DNA of 64,000 nucleotides from Massilia endophytica (GTDB lineage Bacteria; Pseudomonadota; Gammaproteobacteria; Burkholderiales; Burkholderiaceae_D): positions 3,224,001-3,288,000 of the forward strand of contig NZ_CP088952.1 of NCBI RefSeq assembly GCF_021165955.1, given 5' to 3'. Within the stretch, counting starts at the first letter, position 1; every line of letters starts with the position of its first letter. Position numbers and translations under genes: made by a program. Positions 49,440 through 58,089 of the stretch are shown here, piece by piece. The notes beneath the pieces are model-generated. The model ran no database searches. It worked only from the letters and a program-made list of their open reading frames with translations, and was not told where the DNA came from.

Positions 49440-52196
49440 CTAACCCAGCGCGCCATCCGCCCGAACATCGGCTTCCTTCCTGAAGTGCTCGAGATCGTTC
49501 TCCAAGCTCTTCTTGTCGTCTTTATCCCCGATGATGAACATCATTCGGGACTTCGCCTGCTTGTTCCCAACGGAGACTTTCTTCTTCGCCTTGTGCTCCC
49601 TGCTGGCGATCAGGCCGGCGAACTTGCACAGGGTGAGCGGCTTCTCACCACTCTTGTCGCACCAGCGCCGGTAGATGTTGAACAGGTCTTCGCTCAGGCA
49701 GGAGCAATACGGCGCATCCAGGTAGCCGTCCTTCCAGGCGCGATGGAATGACATCCATCCGCTTAGGCCGAACTCGATAACGCGCTCCTTGGCCAGCGTC
49801 ATCGGCGGCTTGGTGTGTTCGTTGAAGCCTTCCAGCGGGAACGTCAGCAGGTAGTAATAGAAGGCCTCAATCGCTCCGGCCGCGATGGCGTCCGTGACGG
49901 ATTTGTAGAAGGCCTCGTCCTGCTTCGCCCTGGCCTCGATCACCATCATGCGTCGGTCCTCAAGCTCGATCGGTATCGGCTGCGGCTCGTTCGACAGGAA
50001 CGCGGCGTTCATGTGATTCGTTTCGGTCCGCTCCGGCAGGTTCTTCTGGTTGATGCTCATCTGCTTGCCTGTGATCATGTACTTCAGTGTCCCGTTGTGG
50101 CTGTACTTGTCGTCGCGCGACAACACCTCTTCGAAGAGCACGAACAGCTTGCGAGAACGCCAGGCAGTGAACGTGGAGTCCAATTGGTGCTGGCTGGCCA
50201 CGGTGCCATAGTCGCCATAAATCGGGGCGATGATGTCCTGAAAGAAGAGGCTTTTGCCCGTCCCCTGCTTCTCTCCGAACATCAGCAGCGCGGTCTGCAT
50301 CTTCGCGCCCGGGTGCTGGAGTGGATACGCCAGCCAGCGCAGTATCCACACCACACATTCGTCGATCCGGTCCTCGGCGTTGCAAAGGGACGACAGGAGC
50401 GCGAGGATTGGCTTCACCAGCTCATCGTTGCGTTTCGGCGTGAGCGGCCAGCCGAGGAAGATGTTCACGTGTGTGACAGGATCGGCCCGCTGCGTGGGGT
50501 CGAACACCAGGTTCTTCGCCTCCACCGTCTTACGCAAGCTGTGTTCCTGCCAGCGAGCTGTCAGGTCGGCGGTGTAATCGGCCCGCACGGCGCCGAGCGA
50601 CATCACCTGCTGCCCAATGCCGTCCCACACGGTTTCCGTCCCGCGCAGCAGCGTCAGGTGCTCCAGCATTTCGCCGAGCTTTCCTCCCTCTCCGCCTGGA
50701 CCGACGGCTTTGCCGCCGACCAGCGCCGGGAGGGATTCACGGAGAATCGTTCGGCGTGTCTCAGCCTTCTCCCACTGCGAGGCCAGCTCCTTCCCTACCC
50801 AAGCCGTGAAAGAGCTCTTCTTCATGCGCTGCTTGCGCAGCCCGTCCCATACATCGGTGGTGGGATAGATTAATGCGAAATGCGAGAGCAGAACCTCCAA
50901 CGTAGGCACCCGCAAACTGACCAGCTCGTCCTCTGGCAGGGGAGAGGTTGGTTCCCCTGCAGCAGCCGACGGAGGCGATTCGCAAGACCTCTCCCCCTCT
51001 TCCTGTGCGGCCAGGGTGCCCCACGGGCTATCGGCCGCAGCGTGCGCCTCCTCCAGGGCAGAAGCGATCTGTGCGCACGCCGCCTCCGGCGACTCGTTCA
51101 CCCACAGGTCATTGAAATCCGACCATTTGTTCTCGCCGCGCTGCTCAAATTTTGGCACGCAGACCATGGACCGCCCGACGGCTGCGGCTGCCGCACGCGC
51201 CTTCGATAGCCCAGCGTTCTCAAACTTCAGGATGCGCACGCGGCGGCCTGCCCGGATGTCGCATTCAATGTACGGTGTGTTGGTCGAGTCCTTGCGCCAG
51301 GTGGCACGCACCGTTACCGACTCGCCTTTCCCATTGAGGCACACGTGATCAGCGCCATCGATAGGCGGCGCCGTTTCGACATCAAAGTCCTCGGACAGAT
51401 CGCGCTGGTAGCGTTGTACGAGCTGCCAGTCGTCGTCCGCGAAGAACAGCAGCAGGGCATCAGGAAAATCCTCGCGCAGCTGGCGCGCAACGGCCAGCAG
51501 ATTGCCCGCATTGAATGCCACCATCAGCGGCACCCGGCAGTCGGAAGCGCGGCGCACTGTCTGAGCGGTAGCGTATCCCTCCCCAATTCCGATGACGCGG
51601 GTTTCACCGCGCACGATGGTGCCGATCAGGCATGCAACCCCTGACATGTCGGCACCGGCATTGAAGCGCTTCTCGCCATCTGGCGCGATTTTCTGTACGC
51701 ACGCCAGCTCTGCGCGCTGCCCAGTACGGTAGCGGCGAGCAGGCACCAGCAGTGTGCCATCGAGGGCCACACGCGCACCCTCGCCATCGATCTGCTTGCG
51801 CTGCAGATATGGAACCGCTGCAGGGTCAGTTACCGCTCCAGCACGCTTCCACTCTTGCGCCGCACGGTTGGCTGCGAAGCGAGCGGCATTTTCGCGGCGC
51901 CGCTCTTCCTCCTGCTCAATCTCGGCCTGGCGGCGCGCTGCCTCAGCGCGCTCTTCGTCGGTAGCCCCCTCCCAATCGACCTTCACGGAAACGGTGTTTG
52001 GGTTCTGTCCCTGCCACAGTCCATATGCCCCTGTAACCACCGTTCGGCCGGAACGTAGCGTGAATTCGCGTAGGCGGTACCACGCTTTCTTGCCCTTGCC
52101 GAACTTGTTGATCTTACCGTTCAGGCGAGGGTGCCCGGGCGGCATGGGTGGCAGATCTACTGCCATTTGCGCGATCACGCTGGCCAGGTCAGCCAT
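49440..52196 (-). CDS. Phage primase-helicase (Toprim-like plus DUF5906 helicase)
   Basis: 918 residues from ATG at 52196 with GGAG six bases upstream. The N-terminal third has a Toprim-like fold: VIGIGEGYATAQTVRRASDC, VAFNAGNLLAVARQL, LLLFFADDDWQ. The middle is linker. The C-terminal third is an SF3-like helicase: ALLMFGEKQGTGKSLFFQDI (Walker A), KLFVLFEEVLS (Walker B) and RTETNHMNAAFLSNEPQPIPI (sensor). It would prime and unwind phage DNA. Leftward early gene after CII; the iteron array lies just past its 3' end. Confidence 0.9.
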   Translation of the reverse strand: MADLASVIAQMAVDLPPMPPGHPRLNGKINKFGKGKKAWYRLREFTLRSGRTVVTGAYGLWQGQNPNTVSVKVDWEGATDEERAEAARRQAEIEQEEERRRENAARFAANRAAQEWKRAGAVTDPAAVPYLQRKQIDGEGARVALDGTLLVPARRYRTGQRAELACVQKIAPDGEKRFNAGADMSGVACLIGTIVRGETRVIGIGEGYATAQTVRRASDCRVPLMVAFNAGNLLAVARQLREDFPDALLLFFADDDWQLVQRYQRDLSEDFDVETAPPIDGADHVCLNGKGESVTVRATWRKDSTNTPYIECDIRAGRRVRILKFENAGLSKARAAAAAVGRSMVCVPKFEQRGENKWSDFNDLWVNESPEAACAQIASALEEAHAAADSPWGTLAAQEEGERSCESPPSAAAGEPTSPLPEDELVSLRVPTLEVLLSHFALIYPTTDVWDGLRKQRMKKSSFTAWVGKELASQWEKAETRRTILRESLPALVGGKAVGPGGEGGKLGEMLEHLTLLRGTETVWDGIGQQVMSLGAVRADYTADLTARWQEHSLRKTVEAKNLVFDPTQRADPVTHVNIFLGWPLTPKRNDELVKPILALLSSLCNAEDRIDECVVWILRWLAYPLQHPGAKMQTALLMFGEKQGTGKSLFFQDIIAPIYGDYGTVASQHQLDSTFTAWRSRKLFVLFEEVLSRDDKYSHNGTLKYMITGKQMSINQKNLPERTETNHMNAAFLSNEPQPIPIELEDRRMMVIEARAKQDEAFYKSVTDAIAAGAIEAFYYYLLTFPLEGFNEHTKPPMTLAKERVIEFGLSGWMSFHRAWKDGYLDAPYCSCLSEDLFNIYRRWCDKSGEKPLTLCKFAGLIASREHKAKKKVSVGNKQAKSRMMFIIGDKDDKKSLENDLEHFRKEADVRADGALG

Positions 52197-52246
52197 ACGC
52201 AACTCCGCACAAGGGCATGCTAGCGAAAGGGAGACTCAGGCCCAGG

Positions 52247-52441
52247 TCACGCATCGGTCGCGCTCTCCGCTACTTCCACAGCGGGCGACCTGTATGGGAG
52301 CTCCTGGCTCCCGACGCGGGAGGGAAAATTGCGATAATCCAGTGCACCGTCCCGCAGCACCATGTAAGCGCCCCCCGGGCGGTACCGCCCCATCTGGCCC
52401 GTGGAAAGCGGCTTTTCGGCATTATTCGACAGTTTCGCCAT
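52247..52441 (-). CDS. Small early phage protein
   Basis: 64 residues from ATG at 52441 with GAGGAG six bases upstream. MAKLSNNAEKPLSTGQMGRY, then YMVLRDGALDYRNFPSRVG and an acidic tail. Lies between CII-like and primase genes in the same direction. No family recognised. Confidence 0.6.
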   Translation of the reverse strand: MAKLSNNAEKPLSTGQMGRYRPGGAYMVLRDGALDYRNFPSRVGSQELPYRSPAVEVAESATDA

Positions 52442-52449
52442 TTCGCTCC

Positions 52450-52893
52450 TCACTTTCCCGCAATCTGCTCAAGCCGGTCGAGCAGCTGGTGCATGGCCTG
52501 GTTCGAACGGTAGACCGCCTCCCGTACTTTCTCGATCTCGGCAGCATCGATGCGACCGTCCATCAGTGCCGCACTCACTTCCGCGCCGACATCGCCATTG
52601 CTGGTCATGACCTTGACGACGAGATCCAGCAGGCCCAGGTCGGACACCGGCGCCGCGGGATCGACCTTCACGCATACGTGGCTGTGATTGGCCGCCAGCG
52701 CGTGCAGTACGCGCATGTCGCCCGTGATGCCCATGACCTGGTCGGCATCCTCCAGCAGCACACGGTTCGACATGTTGTTCGGATTGGCTTTGTTGCGCAG
52801 GATCTGCGCTGACATACCAAGCCGAACAGCGATGGCCTCGCAACCACCTGGGGCCTCGTGCACGGTCTTATGGAAGGCGTCTTGAATGTTCAT
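52450..52893 (-). CDS. CII-family phage regulatory protein
   Basis: 147 residues from ATG at 52893 (MNIQDAFHKTVHEAPGGCEA). The pattern HEAPGGCEAIAVRLGMSAQILRNKANP, VLLEDADQVMGITGDMRVLHALA and VSAALMDGRIDAAEIEKVRE-like tail is that of Phage_CII_2 regulators, HTH proteins acting on the lysis-lysogeny choice or replication. The 157 bases between it and cro carry no gene. Confidence 0.85.
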   Translation of the reverse strand: MNIQDAFHKTVHEAPGGCEAIAVRLGMSAQILRNKANPNNMSNRVLLEDADQVMGITGDMRVLHALAANHSHVCVKVDPAAPVSDLGLLDLVVKVMTSNGDVGAEVSAALMDGRIDAAEIEKVREAVYRSNQAMHQLLDRLEQIAGK

Positions 52894-53050
52894 TTCGTAA
52901 GTTTCAAAAAAAATGGAGAAATTGCAAATTGGAAATTCGATAATCTTCGGCATGGACAAAGCACAATCGTAGTCACATGAAAATTTCCAAAGTGCAACAT
53001 TTTGGACGCGCCAAGGGCGCCCTGCGAACCAGCTGGATCTGCACTACCGG

Positions 53051-53275
53051 CTACGAGTTAATTTGGTCCGTGGAGCGCCTTCCCCAAGCGCCACCGCCCT
53101 CAAGAGCCTCAAAGACTTTGGGGTTTGCAAGCCTCAAAAACCTCAGTTGAGACTTGGGGATGCCGCGACGGCGCCATTCAGAAACTGACGGCGGACGGAC
53201 TTCACACATGCGCGCGACTTCAGACGTCCCGCCTAAGGCGTCAATGATTTCATCAGGCGTAGCAAGCTTAGACAT
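53051..53275 (-). CDS. Cro-like HTH repressor (YdaS type)
   Basis: 74 residues. One HTH: PDEIIDALGGTSEVARMCEV, RPPSVSEWRRRGIPKSQLRFL. This is the YdaS/Cro pattern, made divergently from CI. A promoter reads leftward to it: TTGCTT, 17 bases, TAAAAT, with the palindrome TTAGGCATGCCTAA inside, so CI should repress it. Confidence 0.85.
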   Translation of the reverse strand: MSKLATPDEIIDALGGTSEVARMCEVRPPSVSEWRRRGIPKSQLRFLRLANPKVFEALEGGGAWGRRSTDQINS

Positions 53276-53284
53276 GGAGTGATT

Positions 53285-53356
53285 TTAGGCATGCCTAATT
53301 CTAAAAGCAAGCAATTTTTAGGCATCTCTCACGCCTATGTTGTTAGGATTGCCTAA
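53285..53356. promoter_or_regulatory. CI/Cro operator region
   Basis: Three related sites lie between cro and cI. A perfect palindrome TTAGGCATGCCTAA is at 53285-53298. A spaced pair of half-sites, TTAGGCA (53318) and GCCTA (53333), comes next. TTAGGATTGCCTAA at 53343-53356 touches the cI start codon. The layout recalls lambda OR, with autoregulation of cI by the third site. Confidence 0.78.
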
Positions 53357-54036
53357 TGGACTGGCATAGAAGACTTACACAAGCACGCGAAGCGATGGGT
53401 TTGCGAAAATCCGCCTTTGCAAAGCTCATTGGCGTTTCTCCCCCTACGGTGACCGACTGGGAGAATGGCGAGACAAAGATGATTGAGGGTGCGAACCTGG
53501 TGCGAGTGTGTAGCGCGCTAAACATCACTCCTGAATGGCTACTACATGGCAGCAACAGCACGACAACAATGCTCCCTGGCGCCCGATTCGTCAATGTAGC
53601 AGAGGACGGTAGTCCTCATTTTGTCCAAATTCCGAAGGTCGCATTACAGTTAAGAGCTGGCGTCACCGGGTTTCGAACTGAGCCAGATGAGCGCGATGGC
53701 GGCACGACGGACATTTCCAAAGAGTGGATTAAGCGCAAAGGATATGATCCAGCTCAGCTCATAGCGATCGAGGTCAAAGGAGAGAGTATGGAGCCGACCC
53801 TTTACGAAGGCGATACAGTGGTCATCAATCTTGCCGACAAAAAACCAATGGATAATGCTGTTTTCGCTTTTAATTATGAAGGCGAGCCGGTCGTAAAACG
53901 TCTATCAAGAGATGCCGGTCAGTGGTGGCTTCTTTCAGACAACCATGATCAACGCCGATTCTATCGAAGAATGTGTAAAGGATCGGAGTGCATTATTATT
54001 GGTCGAGTTGTTCGACGCGAAGGTGATCGTTTCTGA
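53356..54036 (+). CDS. CI-type repressor with S24 (LexA-like) protease domain
   Basis: 226 residues. XRE HTH in the N-terminus (SAFAKLIGVSPPTVTDWENGE). The C-terminal S24 domain has the Ala101-Gly102 bond in LQLRAGVTGF, the nucleophile Ser144 in KGESMEP and the base Lys181 in PVVKRLS. RecA-stimulated self-cleavage at Ala-Gly should therefore induce the phage after DNA damage. Little space lies between promoter and ATG; AGGA at 53345-53348 could serve as ribosome site. Followed at once by a lipoprotein gene likely on the same lysogenic transcript. Confidence 0.93.
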   Translation: MDWHRRLTQAREAMGLRKSAFAKLIGVSPPTVTDWENGETKMIEGANLVRVCSALNITPEWLLHGSNSTTTMLPGARFVNVAEDGSPHFVQIPKVALQLRAGVTGFRTEPDERDGGTTDISKEWIKRKGYDPAQLIAIEVKGESMEPTLYEGDTVVINLADKKPMDNAVFAFNYEGEPVVKRLSRDAGQWWLLSDNHDQRRFYRRMCKGSECIIIGRVVRREGDRF

Positions 54037-54043
54037 GGCCGCC

Positions 54044-54853
54044 ATGATGAAATCTCTTGCATTTGTTGGCTTAATTTGCGTGTCGCTTATTGGATGCGGG
54101 CGTAGCGCACAAGCAGATAGCCGCCCCTCAGCCAGCCAGGTAGGCGAGAGGAGCGCTACAGCCGAACAATGGAGCCGGGCGGTCAATGGCACATTCGATA
54201 AAATCAGCGTAAAACAGCTTCGCGACAAGAAGAATCCAGCCTACGTTTTGGATTCCGGCATCACTGATGAAAATGGCGTGACCGATTTCTTTGCGTGCTT
54301 CGACAAGGCCCCGCCAAAATGCGACCTCTCTATGGTGGGCCGCCGTGATAATTTCAGAAAAATCTTGTTTTTCAGGGACCCGGTTTTGCGGTGGTCAACT
54401 GACGGAGCCAAATACTCTGGCCCCACGGGCAAGGCGTCTATAGACGGGTATATTTCCTTAAAGGATTGCTCCCATCCAAAAATCCTGCTAGAGCCAACAT
54501 TTCGCGGAGGAGAATGGCTGTTCATAGAGCGACTTGGGATTATGGCGGACGACTCACTCGTCATCGACCGTGAATTAGATCTCGGCAGTATCGAGAAAGA
54601 AAATAGTCACAATGCAGTCTCGGAATCCATACACATAATGCTAACTGATCCCGAGCTGGGCGCGCTCCGAAAGATCGTCACTGCACAGCAAGTTCTCATA
54701 CGAATTACTGGGAAGAAGGGGTACATTGGCATCGACCAGCAAGGTACTAAGGCCTTCGTGCAAGGCATGTCCAAGACGCTTCGACTGTATGACGCGCTAG
54801 GCCATGCAATCGCCCCGTTAGGAGATGTTAAGGAGAACGCCTGCGCAACGTAG
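54044..54853 (+). CDS. Prophage lipoprotein, unknown (lysogenic conversion candidate)
   Basis: 269 residues from ATG at 54044, seven bases after the cI stop. Signal sequence LAFVGLICVSLIGC with the lipobox LIGC (Cys18) predicts an outer- or inner-membrane lipoprotein. The body contains DKISVKQLRDKKNPAYVLD, FFACFDKAPPKCDLS and REDLD-type turns; it is beta-rich, with lower GC than phage core genes. Expression with cI in the lysogen would place a new surface or periplasmic protein on the host, possibly for exclusion of other phages. No family recognised. Confidence 0.75.
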   Translation: MMKSLAFVGLICVSLIGCGRSAQADSRPSASQVGERSATAEQWSRAVNGTFDKISVKQLRDKKNPAYVLDSGITDENGVTDFFACFDKAPPKCDLSMVGRRDNFRKILFFRDPVLRWSTDGAKYSGPTGKASIDGYISLKDCSHPKILLEPTFRGGEWLFIERLGIMADDSLVIDRELDLGSIEKENSHNAVSESIHIMLTDPELGALRKIVTAQQVLIRITGKKGYIGIDQQGTKAFVQGMSKTLRLYDALGHAIAPLGDVKENACAT

Positions 54854-54932
54854 TCCCGAAAGCCCCTCCCCCTCTCAAGCAACGGAATCAGTGTGAGCAC
54901 ACAAAAAAAATTAGGCAAACCGAAAATTTAGC

Positions 54933-54961
54933 TTGACCAATTCTTTAGGTATGCCTAATAT
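54933..54961 (+). promoter_or_regulatory. CI-repressible promoter of the rightward early operon
   Basis: TTGACC (54933), 17-base spacer, TAATAT (54956-54961): a strong sigma-70 promoter. The operator TTAGGTATGCCTAA (54945-54958), one base off the CI palindrome, covers the spacer and -10. A half-site TTAGGCA lies at 54911. It drives the genes from 54997. Confidence 0.85.
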
Positions 54962-54996
54962 TTCTCCATCGCAGCTCAACAACGATGGAGAACCTG

Positions 54997-55407
54997 ATGA
55001 ACGCCCCTACCGCCCAGCCGGAAGCCAGCAGCACCAACACCACTCTGCAGTTCCCTAAAATCGGCAGCGCCTTCGACGGCGGCACTTACGCCGGCCTGAT
55101 CCGTGGCGTCGGCGACCAGCCGGACCAGCACTTGGTGCTGCTCGCCGACGAGGCCGACTCCATCAACTGGAATGCGGCCCTCGAATTCGCCGCGGCGGCC
55201 GGTGGCGAACTGCCCACCCGCCGCGAGCAAGCGCTGCTCTTCGCCAACCTTCCCGAGCACTTCAAGCGCGACTGGTACTGGTCCTGCGAGCAGCACGCCG
55301 GTTACGCCGACTATGCCTGGTACCAGGGCTTCGGCAATGGCTACCAGAGCACCGGTCACAAGTCGGCCGCTGGCCGCGCCCGCGCCGTCCGCAGATTGCC
55401 AATTTAA
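54997..55407 (+). CDS. DUF1566-like protein, first gene of the rightward early operon
   Basis: 136 residues from ATG at 54997 (GGAG six bases upstream), 36 bases after the promoter. The segment INWNAALEFAAAAGGELPTRREQALLFANLP, RDWYWSCEQHAGYADYAWYQGFGNGYQ and the end RARAVRRLPI (each only in part) is the DUF1566/Lcl fold, a formylglycine-enzyme-like domain with no known activity in phages. A truncated relative makes up the N-terminus of the gene at 58686. Confidence 0.8.
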   Translation: MNAPTAQPEASSTNTTLQFPKIGSAFDGGTYAGLIRGVGDQPDQHLVLLADEADSINWNAALEFAAAAGGELPTRREQALLFANLPEHFKRDWYWSCEQHAGYADYAWYQGFGNGYQSTGHKSAAGRARAVRRLPI

Positions 55408-55442
55408 TCCTTCATCAATTCCTTTCCTTGATGGAGGCGACG

Positions 55443-55727
55443 ATGGCCATGCTGCCCACGACCAAAGCGGACCGTTTCAAGCAAACGCCCGCGGAAATTA
55501 TCGCCCAGCTGCTTGCCAAGGCCTTCTGCCCTGGCAGTGGCCGTATGCATCGCAGCGACGAGTACAAGGCGGGCGTGCGCGCCATCCTGCTCACGCATTT
55601 TGTCGGCAAACCCCTTGGGTGCCCGTACAAGATCGGCACGTCGGGCGCCGATGCATTTTTCGCCGGCGTGGATGAAGGCCGCACGATCTGGGCCGAGTAC
55701 CAACGCGTGCAGGAGCGGGCGGCATGA
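55443..55727 (+). CDS. Small early phage protein
   Basis: 94 residues from ATG at 55443, chosen over ATG 55431 because GGAGG then has the right spacing. TPAEIIAQLLAKAFCPGSGRM, YKAGVRAILLTHFVGKPLGC and DAFFAGVDEGRTIWAEY. No family known; such proteins recur in phage early operons next to DUF1566. Coupled by ATGA to the next gene. Confidence 0.65.
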   Translation: MAMLPTTKADRFKQTPAEIIAQLLAKAFCPGSGRMHRSDEYKAGVRAILLTHFVGKPLGCPYKIGTSGADAFFAGVDEGRTIWAEYQRVQERAA

Positions 55728-55933
55728 ACGCCCAGGAATACAGGGCGGCGATCAAGGCCGCCGCCGAAGCCTCCCTCAGGGAGTACCCGGACGATCCAGG
55801 GCTTCGGAAGTCCAGTTTCGTGCCATTTCTCGCTGGGTGGTTGTCGGATTCCGACCCCGAAAGTGCCGCCATCCTGCGCCAAGTGTATTCGCAGCGCGCC
55901 AATCGGGCCGCAAAAGGCGAAGAGCAGCAATGA
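55724..55933 (+). CDS. Small early phage protein
   Basis: 69 residues, helical and acidic (QEYRAAIKAAAEASLREYPDD, SFVPFLAGWLSDSD). Overlaps both neighbours by four bases (ATGA), which supports translation. No function recognised. Confidence 0.6.
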   Translation: MNAQEYRAAIKAAAEASLREYPDDPGLRKSSFVPFLAGWLSDSDPESAAILRQVYSQRANRAAKGEEQQ

Positions 55934-56028
55934 ACCTTCTGCGCGAATACCTGTTCTACCGTCGCCGAGGCGCGAGTGTGTTGTCCTCGCTGCGCCGCGC
56001 AGTCCACGCGACCTTTCACGGGTTTTAG
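55930..56028 (+). CDS. Very small basic protein (32 residues)
   Basis: ATG at 55930 overlaps the previous stop by four bases. NLLREYLFYRRRGASVLSSL, then RAVHATFHGF: basic and helical. Coupling and clean boundaries argue for translation; the role is unknown. Confidence 0.45.
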   Translation: MNLLREYLFYRRRGASVLSSLRRAVHATFHGF

Positions 56029-56030
56029 CC

Positions 56031-56222
56031 ATGCACCAGGTGCAGCCCGATCGCGTTGCACTCGAAATTGCCCTGCGCGGGCTGAACACCAGCATGCCGC
56101 TGGAACAGATGCTGGAAAACCCAGCGCTGCGCATCGTTCTTGAAAACCGGGCGCGCTATCACATGCAGCGGCGCTCCCGGGTGGATGTGAAGAAGCTGCA
56201 GGCCAATGACAACGATTCCTGA
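56031..56222 (+). CDS. Small early phage protein
   Basis: 63 residues from ATG at 56031, two bases after the previous stop. VALEIALRGLNTSMPLEQML and RYHMQRRSRVDVKKLQ; basic helical. No family recognised; ribosome site weak. Confidence 0.5.
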   Translation: MHQVQPDRVALEIALRGLNTSMPLEQMLENPALRIVLENRARYHMQRRSRVDVKKLQANDNDS

Positions 56223-56231
56223 GAGGACCTT

Positions 56232-56621
56232 ATGAATTTTCAACTGAACGCCCCTGCCCTGCTGACGGCAGGCCAGATCCTGAACCAGCAATGCCATGGC
56301 GCCGCCGTCCACGCGGGCTGGTGGAACGCCCCGGCTACCGGCAGGCGCCTGGAGCGCAACGTCGGTGAAACGCTGATGCTGATCGTGTCCGAAGTTGCCG
56401 AGGGCATGGAAGGCCACCGCAAGGGGCTGAAAGACGACAAGCTGCCTGCGCGCGACATGCTGGAAGTGGAGCTGGCCGACGCGGTTATCCGCATTTTCGA
56501 CCTGGCGGGCGCGCTGGGCTACGACGTGGGCGCGGCCATCGCCGAGAAGATCGCATACAACCTTCAGCGCGACGACCACAAGCCCGCCGCGCGCCTGGCT
56601 GCGGGCGGCAAGCGCTACTGA
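56232..56621 (+). CDS. MazG-like nucleotide pyrophosphohydrolase
   Basis: 129 residues. The all-alpha NTP-PPase core shows ERNVGETLMLIVSEVAEGME (ExxE), the GHRKGLKDDKLPARDMLEVE stretch and ELADAVIRIFDLAGALG (ExxD), the metal-binding pairs of MazG proteins. It would hydrolyse (d)NTPs or alarmones such as ppGpp, to favour phage replication. AGGACC lies about 6 bases before the ATG. Confidence 0.8.
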   Translation: MNFQLNAPALLTAGQILNQQCHGAAVHAGWWNAPATGRRLERNVGETLMLIVSEVAEGMEGHRKGLKDDKLPARDMLEVELADAVIRIFDLAGALGYDVGAAIAEKIAYNLQRDDHKPAARLAAGGKRY

Positions 56622-56645
56622 TCACCAACCAAGAAAGGAGACTTC

Positions 56646-56843
56646 ATGAAGAAGCCCATCGGTCCCGGCAGCGCCGTGACCTTCGACACGGAACACGGGT
56701 CGCAGACCGGAACCGTCGAAACCATCCAGACCGACATCACCAACGGCGCCAGGATCGCCGCGGTCAGCGTGCCAGGCGCAATGAATGGCGCGCCGTGGAA
56801 GGTGCTTGTCAACGACCTCAAGCCTGTGCTGGAGGCCGCATGA
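56646..56843 (+). CDS. Small early phage protein, SH3-like
   Basis: 65 residues after GAAAGGAG. GSAVTFDTEHGSQTGTVETIQ and PWKVLVNDLKPVLEA suggest a small beta barrel of the KOW/SH3 type. Coupled by ATGA to the next gene. Function unknown. Confidence 0.6.
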   Translation: MKKPIGPGSAVTFDTEHGSQTGTVETIQTDITNGARIAAVSVPGAMNGAPWKVLVNDLKPVLEAA

Positions 56844-57193
56844 GCGCCAAGGGCGGCAAGGCGTTCTCGCTGGTCTTTCAGGACCTGCGCGATGGCCGCG
56901 CCCATGCAGAAATGACCGGCCAGCTGTCGGAGCTGCTCGCCGCCGTCAAGGAAACCGGAAAGCCCGGCTCGCTGACGCTGAAGATCGATGTGAAACCCTC
57001 CGGCCGCGGCTCGGACGTGGACAAGGTCTCGATCATCGACACGATCACGGCCAAGGTGCCGAAGCCGGACCGCGGCAGCGACTTCTTCTGGCTGACCGAA
57101 GACAACGACCTGTCGCGCAATCACCCGCGCCAGCACAACCTGGACCTGCGCGATGCAGGCAATGGTCAACCCTCCTCATTCAAGGAAGCATAA
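56840..57193 (+). CDS. Early phage protein coupled to DUF2303 gene
   Basis: 117 residues from ATG at 56840 (GGAGG upstream, overlap ATGA). SLVFQDLRDGRAHAEMTGQL, GSLTLKIDVKPSGRGSD and FFWLTEDNDLSRNHPRQHNLD. A conserved partner of DUF2303 genes in phages. It may take part in replication or recombination, but no motif proves this. Confidence 0.65.
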   Translation: MSAKGGKAFSLVFQDLRDGRAHAEMTGQLSELLAAVKETGKPGSLTLKIDVKPSGRGSDVDKVSIIDTITAKVPKPDRGSDFFWLTEDNDLSRNHPRQHNLDLRDAGNGQPSSFKEA

Positions 57194-58089
57194 TGTCCGA
57201 GAACACCCAAGATACCAGCGCCATGCCTGGCGCGGCCCCGCTGGCCTCTGTGGCTTTGCCGCACGAGTCGCTGCAACTCACCGAGAGCGCGCTGCAGATG
57301 ATCACGCGGCAGGCCGCCGCTGAAACGCGCTTCCGCTCCCTGGAAGGGACCTACCACTTCGTGGTGCCGGAAGGCTACAAGCACATCGACCTGACCGGCA
57401 TCGTGGAAAAGGCGGCGCCGCATCCGCGCCGCAAGGCGGGCACAGTGACGCTGGGTGACCTGGACAGCTTCATCACCTACGTCAGCGACCAAGGCGACCC
57501 GATGACCACCCGCGTCTATGCGGACGTCGAAACCCGCACCCTGACGGCGGTGCTGAATGACCATAGCGACTACGCCGAGGATAACTCCGCTGGCTGGCGC
57601 GACTACCGCGCTGTCTATCAGGCCGAACTGAGCCGCGAATTCAGCAACTGGCTGAGCCACAACCAAAAGCCGATGGAGCAGGAAGCATTCGCCATTTTCC
57701 TCGAAGACAACATCGCGGATATTCAGGAACCGAGCGGCGACACGCTGTTGAAGGTGGCCCTGACGCTGCAGGCGACGACCGAGGTGAACTTCAGCAGCAG
57801 CAAGCGCCTGGACAATGGCCAGGTGCAGTTCCAGTACACGGAAGCCACGGAAGCACGTGCCGGGGGCGGACTGCTGGAAATTCCCCGCGAATTCTCGATC
57901 GGCCTGCGCCTGTTCAAGGGTGGTGAAGGCTTCAAGATCAAGGCTCGCCTGAAGTACCGCCTGGGAGGCGGCAAGCTGAAATTCTGGTATGAGCTGGACC
58001 GCCCGCTGAACGCCGTCGAAGCCGCGTTCAAGGAATACGTCGACCAGGCGCGCAGCGGCCCGTACGCGCTGGTGATCGGGAAGCCGTAA
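57193..58089 (+). CDS. DUF2303 (YfdQ-like) protein
   Basis: 298 residues, ATG overlapping the previous stop by one base. YHFVVPEGYKHIDLTGIVEK, GTVTLGDLDSFITYVSDQGD, AVLNDHSDYAEDNSAGWRDY and KYRLGGGKLKFWYELDRP are the DUF2303 pattern, as in E. coli YfdQ. Proteins of this type sit in recombination/early regions of temperate phages; their biochemistry is unknown. Confidence 0.88.
   Translation: MSENTQDTSAMPGAAPLASVALPHESLQLTESALQMITRQAAAETRFRSLEGTYHFVVPEGYKHIDLTGIVEKAAPHPRRKAGTVTLGDLDSFITYVSDQGDPMTTRVYADVETRTLTAVLNDHSDYAEDNSAGWRDYRAVYQAELSREFSNWLSHNQKPMEQEAFAIFLEDNIADIQEPSGDTLLKVALTLQATTEVNFSSSKRLDNGQVQFQYTEATEARAGGGLLEIPREFSIGLRLFKGGEGFKIKARLKYRLGGGKLKFWYELDRPLNAVEAAFKEYVDQARSGPYALVIGKP

Noticed and set aside
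54976..56134. Several leftward frames opposite the rightward early operon
   Set aside because: They lack ribosome sites, and the + strand genes form a chain of ATGA overlaps behind a strong promoter.
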